A DNA stretch of 64,000 bases from Flavobacterium sp. ACN2 (GTDB taxonomy: Bacteria; Bacteroidota; Bacteroidia; Flavobacteriales; Flavobacteriaceae), in contig NZ_MRCM01000014.1 in NCBI RefSeq assembly GCF_002303885.1, positions 103,503 through 167,502 of the forward strand, in the 5' to 3' direction. The notes beneath the pieces were generated by a model. That model was not told the origin of the DNA. It saw nothing but the letters and a program-made list of their open reading frames with translations, and did not search any database. Of this stretch, positions 61,958-64,000 are shown piece by piece; within the stretch, counting starts at the first letter, position 1, and every line of letters begins with the position of its first letter. A program made the position numbers and the translations under genes.

Positions 61958-63154
61958 ATGAATACATTTTCATTCAAATCAGTGTTTGCTGCTTCAATCT
62001 TTTTGGCTGGAACTGCAGGCTGTTTTGCGCAAGACATTTTAGTAAATTCACTTAAACTAAATGCAAGCGACAAAAGTAAAGAGAACTTCAAATTTACAGA
62101 AGTAATTAACCTAGGTACAACATCGGTAAAATCTCAAGGATCATCTGGAACTTGCTGGAGTTACTCAACAAACTCATTCTTAGAGTCAGAAATGATTCGT
62201 TTAGGAAAACAGCCAGTTGAGCTTTCTCAAATTTATTCTGCAAGAAACGTGTATGTAGAAAAAGGAGTAAACTATGTTCGCATGCACGGAGCAATTACGC
62301 TTGGTGACGGAGGTGCTCTTCACGATGTAATTAATATGTATAAAAAATACGGAACTGTACCAAGAGAAGTTTATACAGGATTAAACTACGGAACAGACAA
62401 AAACAAATTTGCAGAAATGGGAGCTCTTATGGAAAGTGTTCTTGCAGCAGTGGTGAAAAACCCGAACGGAGAATTGACTCCAAACTGGCAAAAAGCGTAC
62501 GCAGCTGTTATTGATTCTTACTTAGGAAAAGTGCCAGAAAACTTTACTTACAAAGGAAAAAACTATACACCACAAACTTTTGCTAAAGAAGTAGTAGGAA
62601 TTAACCCAGATGAGTATGTAGAAATGTCATCTTTTACAAACGCTCCGTACTACCAAAAAACAACTATGATGGTGCCAGACAACTGGTCATTGGATCAAGT
62701 TTACAACGTAAAAGTGAACGATATGACAGACGTTATCGACAACGCTCTTAAAAAAGGATACACTGTAGCTTGGGCAACAGATGTTAGCGAGAAAAGCTTT
62801 AGCTGGAAAAACGGTGTAGCGTATGTAGCGTCTAAAAAATTCGACGACATGACGGCTGAAGAAAAAGCAGACATGTTTAACGGACCAAAAGCAGAACCAG
62901 AAATTACTCCAGAAATGCGTCAAGCGGCGTTTGATAACTACACTACAACAGACGACCACGGAATGCACATTATTGGTCTTGCAAAAGATCAAACTGGAAA
63001 AGAATACTATATCGTAAAAAATTCTTGGGGAGAAACAAACGACTACAAAGGTTTCTTGTTTGTAACTAAGAACTTCGTAAAATATAAAACTACTGCATTA
63101 CTAGTAAACAAAGGAGGAATTCCTGCTGAAATTGCTAAGAAATTAGGGGTTTAA
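61958..63154 (+). CDS. Secreted C1-family cysteine peptidase (bleomycin hydrolase/PepC type)
   Basis: 398 residues; signal peptide ending near GCFAQD. Papain-fold catalytic residues: Cys66 in GSSGTCWSYSTNSFLESE, His in DDHGMHIIGLA near 335, and Asn in VKNSWGETN near 356. PepC-type family members are usually cytoplasmic aminopeptidases, so an exported form, common in Bacteroidota, is notable. A gene of its own with a terminator 28 bp after the stop. Confidence 0.9.
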   Translation: MNTFSFKSVFAASIFLAGTAGCFAQDILVNSLKLNASDKSKENFKFTEVINLGTTSVKSQGSSGTCWSYSTNSFLESEMIRLGKQPVELSQIYSARNVYVEKGVNYVRMHGAITLGDGGALHDVINMYKKYGTVPREVYTGLNYGTDKNKFAEMGALMESVLAAVVKNPNGELTPNWQKAYAAVIDSYLGKVPENFTYKGKNYTPQTFAKEVVGINPDEYVEMSSFTNAPYYQKTTMMVPDNWSLDQVYNVKVNDMTDVIDNALKKGYTVAWATDVSEKSFSWKNGVAYVASKKFDDMTAEEKADMFNGPKAEPEITPEMRQAAFDNYTTTDDHGMHIIGLAKDQTGKEYYIVKNSWGETNDYKGFLFVTKNFVKYKTTALLVNKGGIPAEIAKKLGV

Positions 63155-63181
63155 TTAACCTGAGAGTTTTACAGAAAATAG

Positions 63182-63215
63182 AAAAGCGCTACAATTAGAA
63201 TTGTGGCGCTTTTTT
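63182..63215. terminator. Bidirectional terminator after the C1 peptidase
   Basis: AAAAGCGCTACAATT and AATTGTGGCGCTTTT form a nearly perfect stem with T6. It separates the peptidase from the minus-strand methyltransferase. Confidence 0.8.
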
Positions 63216-63260
63216 ATATTGATATAAGTTATATTTATTCTATTATTTTATTAGATTTTT

Positions 63261-64000
63261 TTAGTACCTCATTCTCTTTTTTAATAATTTTTGTCTGATT
63301 GAAATAAGTTTTTCAATGTCTTCTTGGCTTAAATTAAGAATTGAATTTAATATTTTATAATCATTTTGCGCAAGTATTTGTTCAATGTTATTTTTATTTT
63401 CAAAATTGTTTGTAAAGTTTTGAAATTGAAAATCACTAATTTCTACATACGGAATAGCTAATTTTTTAAATTCATTAGGGGTCAATTCTAATACACCACC
63501 ACCATAATACCTCCCTTCAATTTCAGATAGTATTAATGTTAATGTGTTATAAAATGAAAAGATGAAGCTGTTTATATTATATCCATTTTTCATTTCAATT
63601 TTATAAGCAGAATCAGTTACGAAAGCATCGGAATTGTTTTTTAATAATTTTGGGTATAAATGACTTCTTTTAAAAAAGAAAGCATCTGGTTTTTCAGAAA
63701 CATTGGGAATAACGTACCAATTATTCCTGATTTTGCATTTATAGCGATTATGGATGTCTTTTTCTTCTCCTATAGATAAGTATTCTTTTAAATTTTTTGA
63801 AATTTTATCTTTATCATTGAGGTGAAGTAATTTGGTTGGAAGGTTATTTTCTTCAAGCTTTTTTAAATCAGAATTGCTAAACACAACACTTCCATTAACA
63901 TACAATCCTTTTTGAATTATTGGTTTTGTGTGATGAAAAAGATTATAATTTTTTTCAGTTTCTTTATCAATAATAAAAAAATTGTTTGCTGCAGTAACTA
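63261..64000 (-). CDS. DNA methyltransferase C-terminal region (partial; N-terminus outside window)
   Basis: The frame stays open from 63261 to the right edge (about 245 residues); a TTG at 63905 is not the real start. The edge reads VTAANNFFIIDK, followed by KPIIQKGLYVNGSVVF, KIRNNWYVIP, and the closing EGRYYGGGVLELTPNEFKKLAIPY. These are typical of the target-recognition part of N6-adenine methyltransferases of the Eco57I/type IIG kind. The catalytic NPPY region would lie outside. Probably part of a restriction-modification system or defence locus beyond the edge. AT content is higher than that of neighbours, which suggests transfer. Confidence 0.78.
   Translation of the reverse strand, partial: VTAANNFFIIDKETEKNYNLFHHTKPIIQKGLYVNGSVVFSNSDLKKLEENNLPTKLLHLNDKDKISKNLKEYLSIGEEKDIHNRYKCKIRNNWYVIPNVSEKPDAFFFKRSHLYPKLLKNNSDAFVTDSAYKIEMKNGYNINSFIFSFYNTLTLILSEIEGRYYGGGVLELTPNEFKKLAIPYVEISDFQFQNFTNNFENKNNIEQILAQNDYKILNSILNLSQEDIEKLISIRQKLLKKRMRY

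Noticed and set aside
61740..61961. 73-residue open frame between the BamA-like and C1 peptidase genes
   Set aside because: It spans the terminator hairpin and overlaps the next gene's start; no recognisable protein features.
1..64000. Insertion sequences, prophage or integron
   Set aside because: No transposase, integrase, phage structural gene or att-type repeat was recognised in any frame inside the window.

Overview
The window looks like a chromosomal segment of a plant- or soil-associated Flavobacterium (Bacteroidota, Flavobacteriaceae). Reasons: low-GC DNA, SusC/SusD outer-membrane pairs, many lipoproteins with short signal peptides, -7 promoter boxes of the form TAnnTTTG instead of sigma70 boxes, weak Shine-Dalgarno signals, an IPExxxVDY-family protein, a Nudix-type arabinose regulator, and palindromic intergenic repeats of a type I associate with this family. 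The genus is an inference from gene content.

Layout. (1) 1-5164: a probable non-phosphorylative L-fucose-type pathway (FAH-family hydrolase, two SDR dehydrogenases, UxaA-family dehydratase, AraC regulator). (2) 5383-11949: a vSGLT-like Na+/sugar symporter and a galactose set galM-galK-galT with a divergent GntR regulator. (3) 12034-33475: an L-arabinan utilization locus with an AraR-like Nudix regulator, SusC/SusD, five GH43 enzymes, one GH51, one GH127, a decayed GH51 tail, araB-araD-araA and an exported aldose 1-epimerase. Arabinan is bound and cut at the surface, arabinose is released in the periplasm, imported by a symporter, and converted to xylulose 5-phosphate by AraA, AraB and AraD. 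(4) 33646-51637: housekeeping genes (prs, rplY, pth, sod, purF-like, pfkB, rnhA, purN, acpP, fabF, rnc, pyk), one tRNA-Leu and an ECF sigma operon. (5) 52230-61736: a co-directional envelope cluster headed by an arylsulfatase. (6) A secreted C1 peptidase, then the C-terminal part of a DNA methyltransferase cut by the right edge.

The most interesting signals are non-coding. (a) Between sodA and the purF-like gene, four tandem copies of a ~183-bp unit each appear to encode a ~72-nt RNA on the minus strand, with its own TAnnTTTR box, a 5' hairpin and an intrinsic terminator; one terminator change forms a G-U wobble only on that strand. (b) A 19-bp palindrome, AARTGT-N7-ACAYTT, occurs seven times in gaps before the symporter, araR, susC and araB, and is probably the AraR operator. 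(c) The ECF sigma gene and the membrane-protein gene opposite share TTGTAACC-N15-TCGTC promoters. (d) Two TGTTTCAT-N8-ATGAAACA palindromes exactly 50 bp apart lie upstream of the sulfatase.

All calls are from reading the sequence; no database search or folding program was run.
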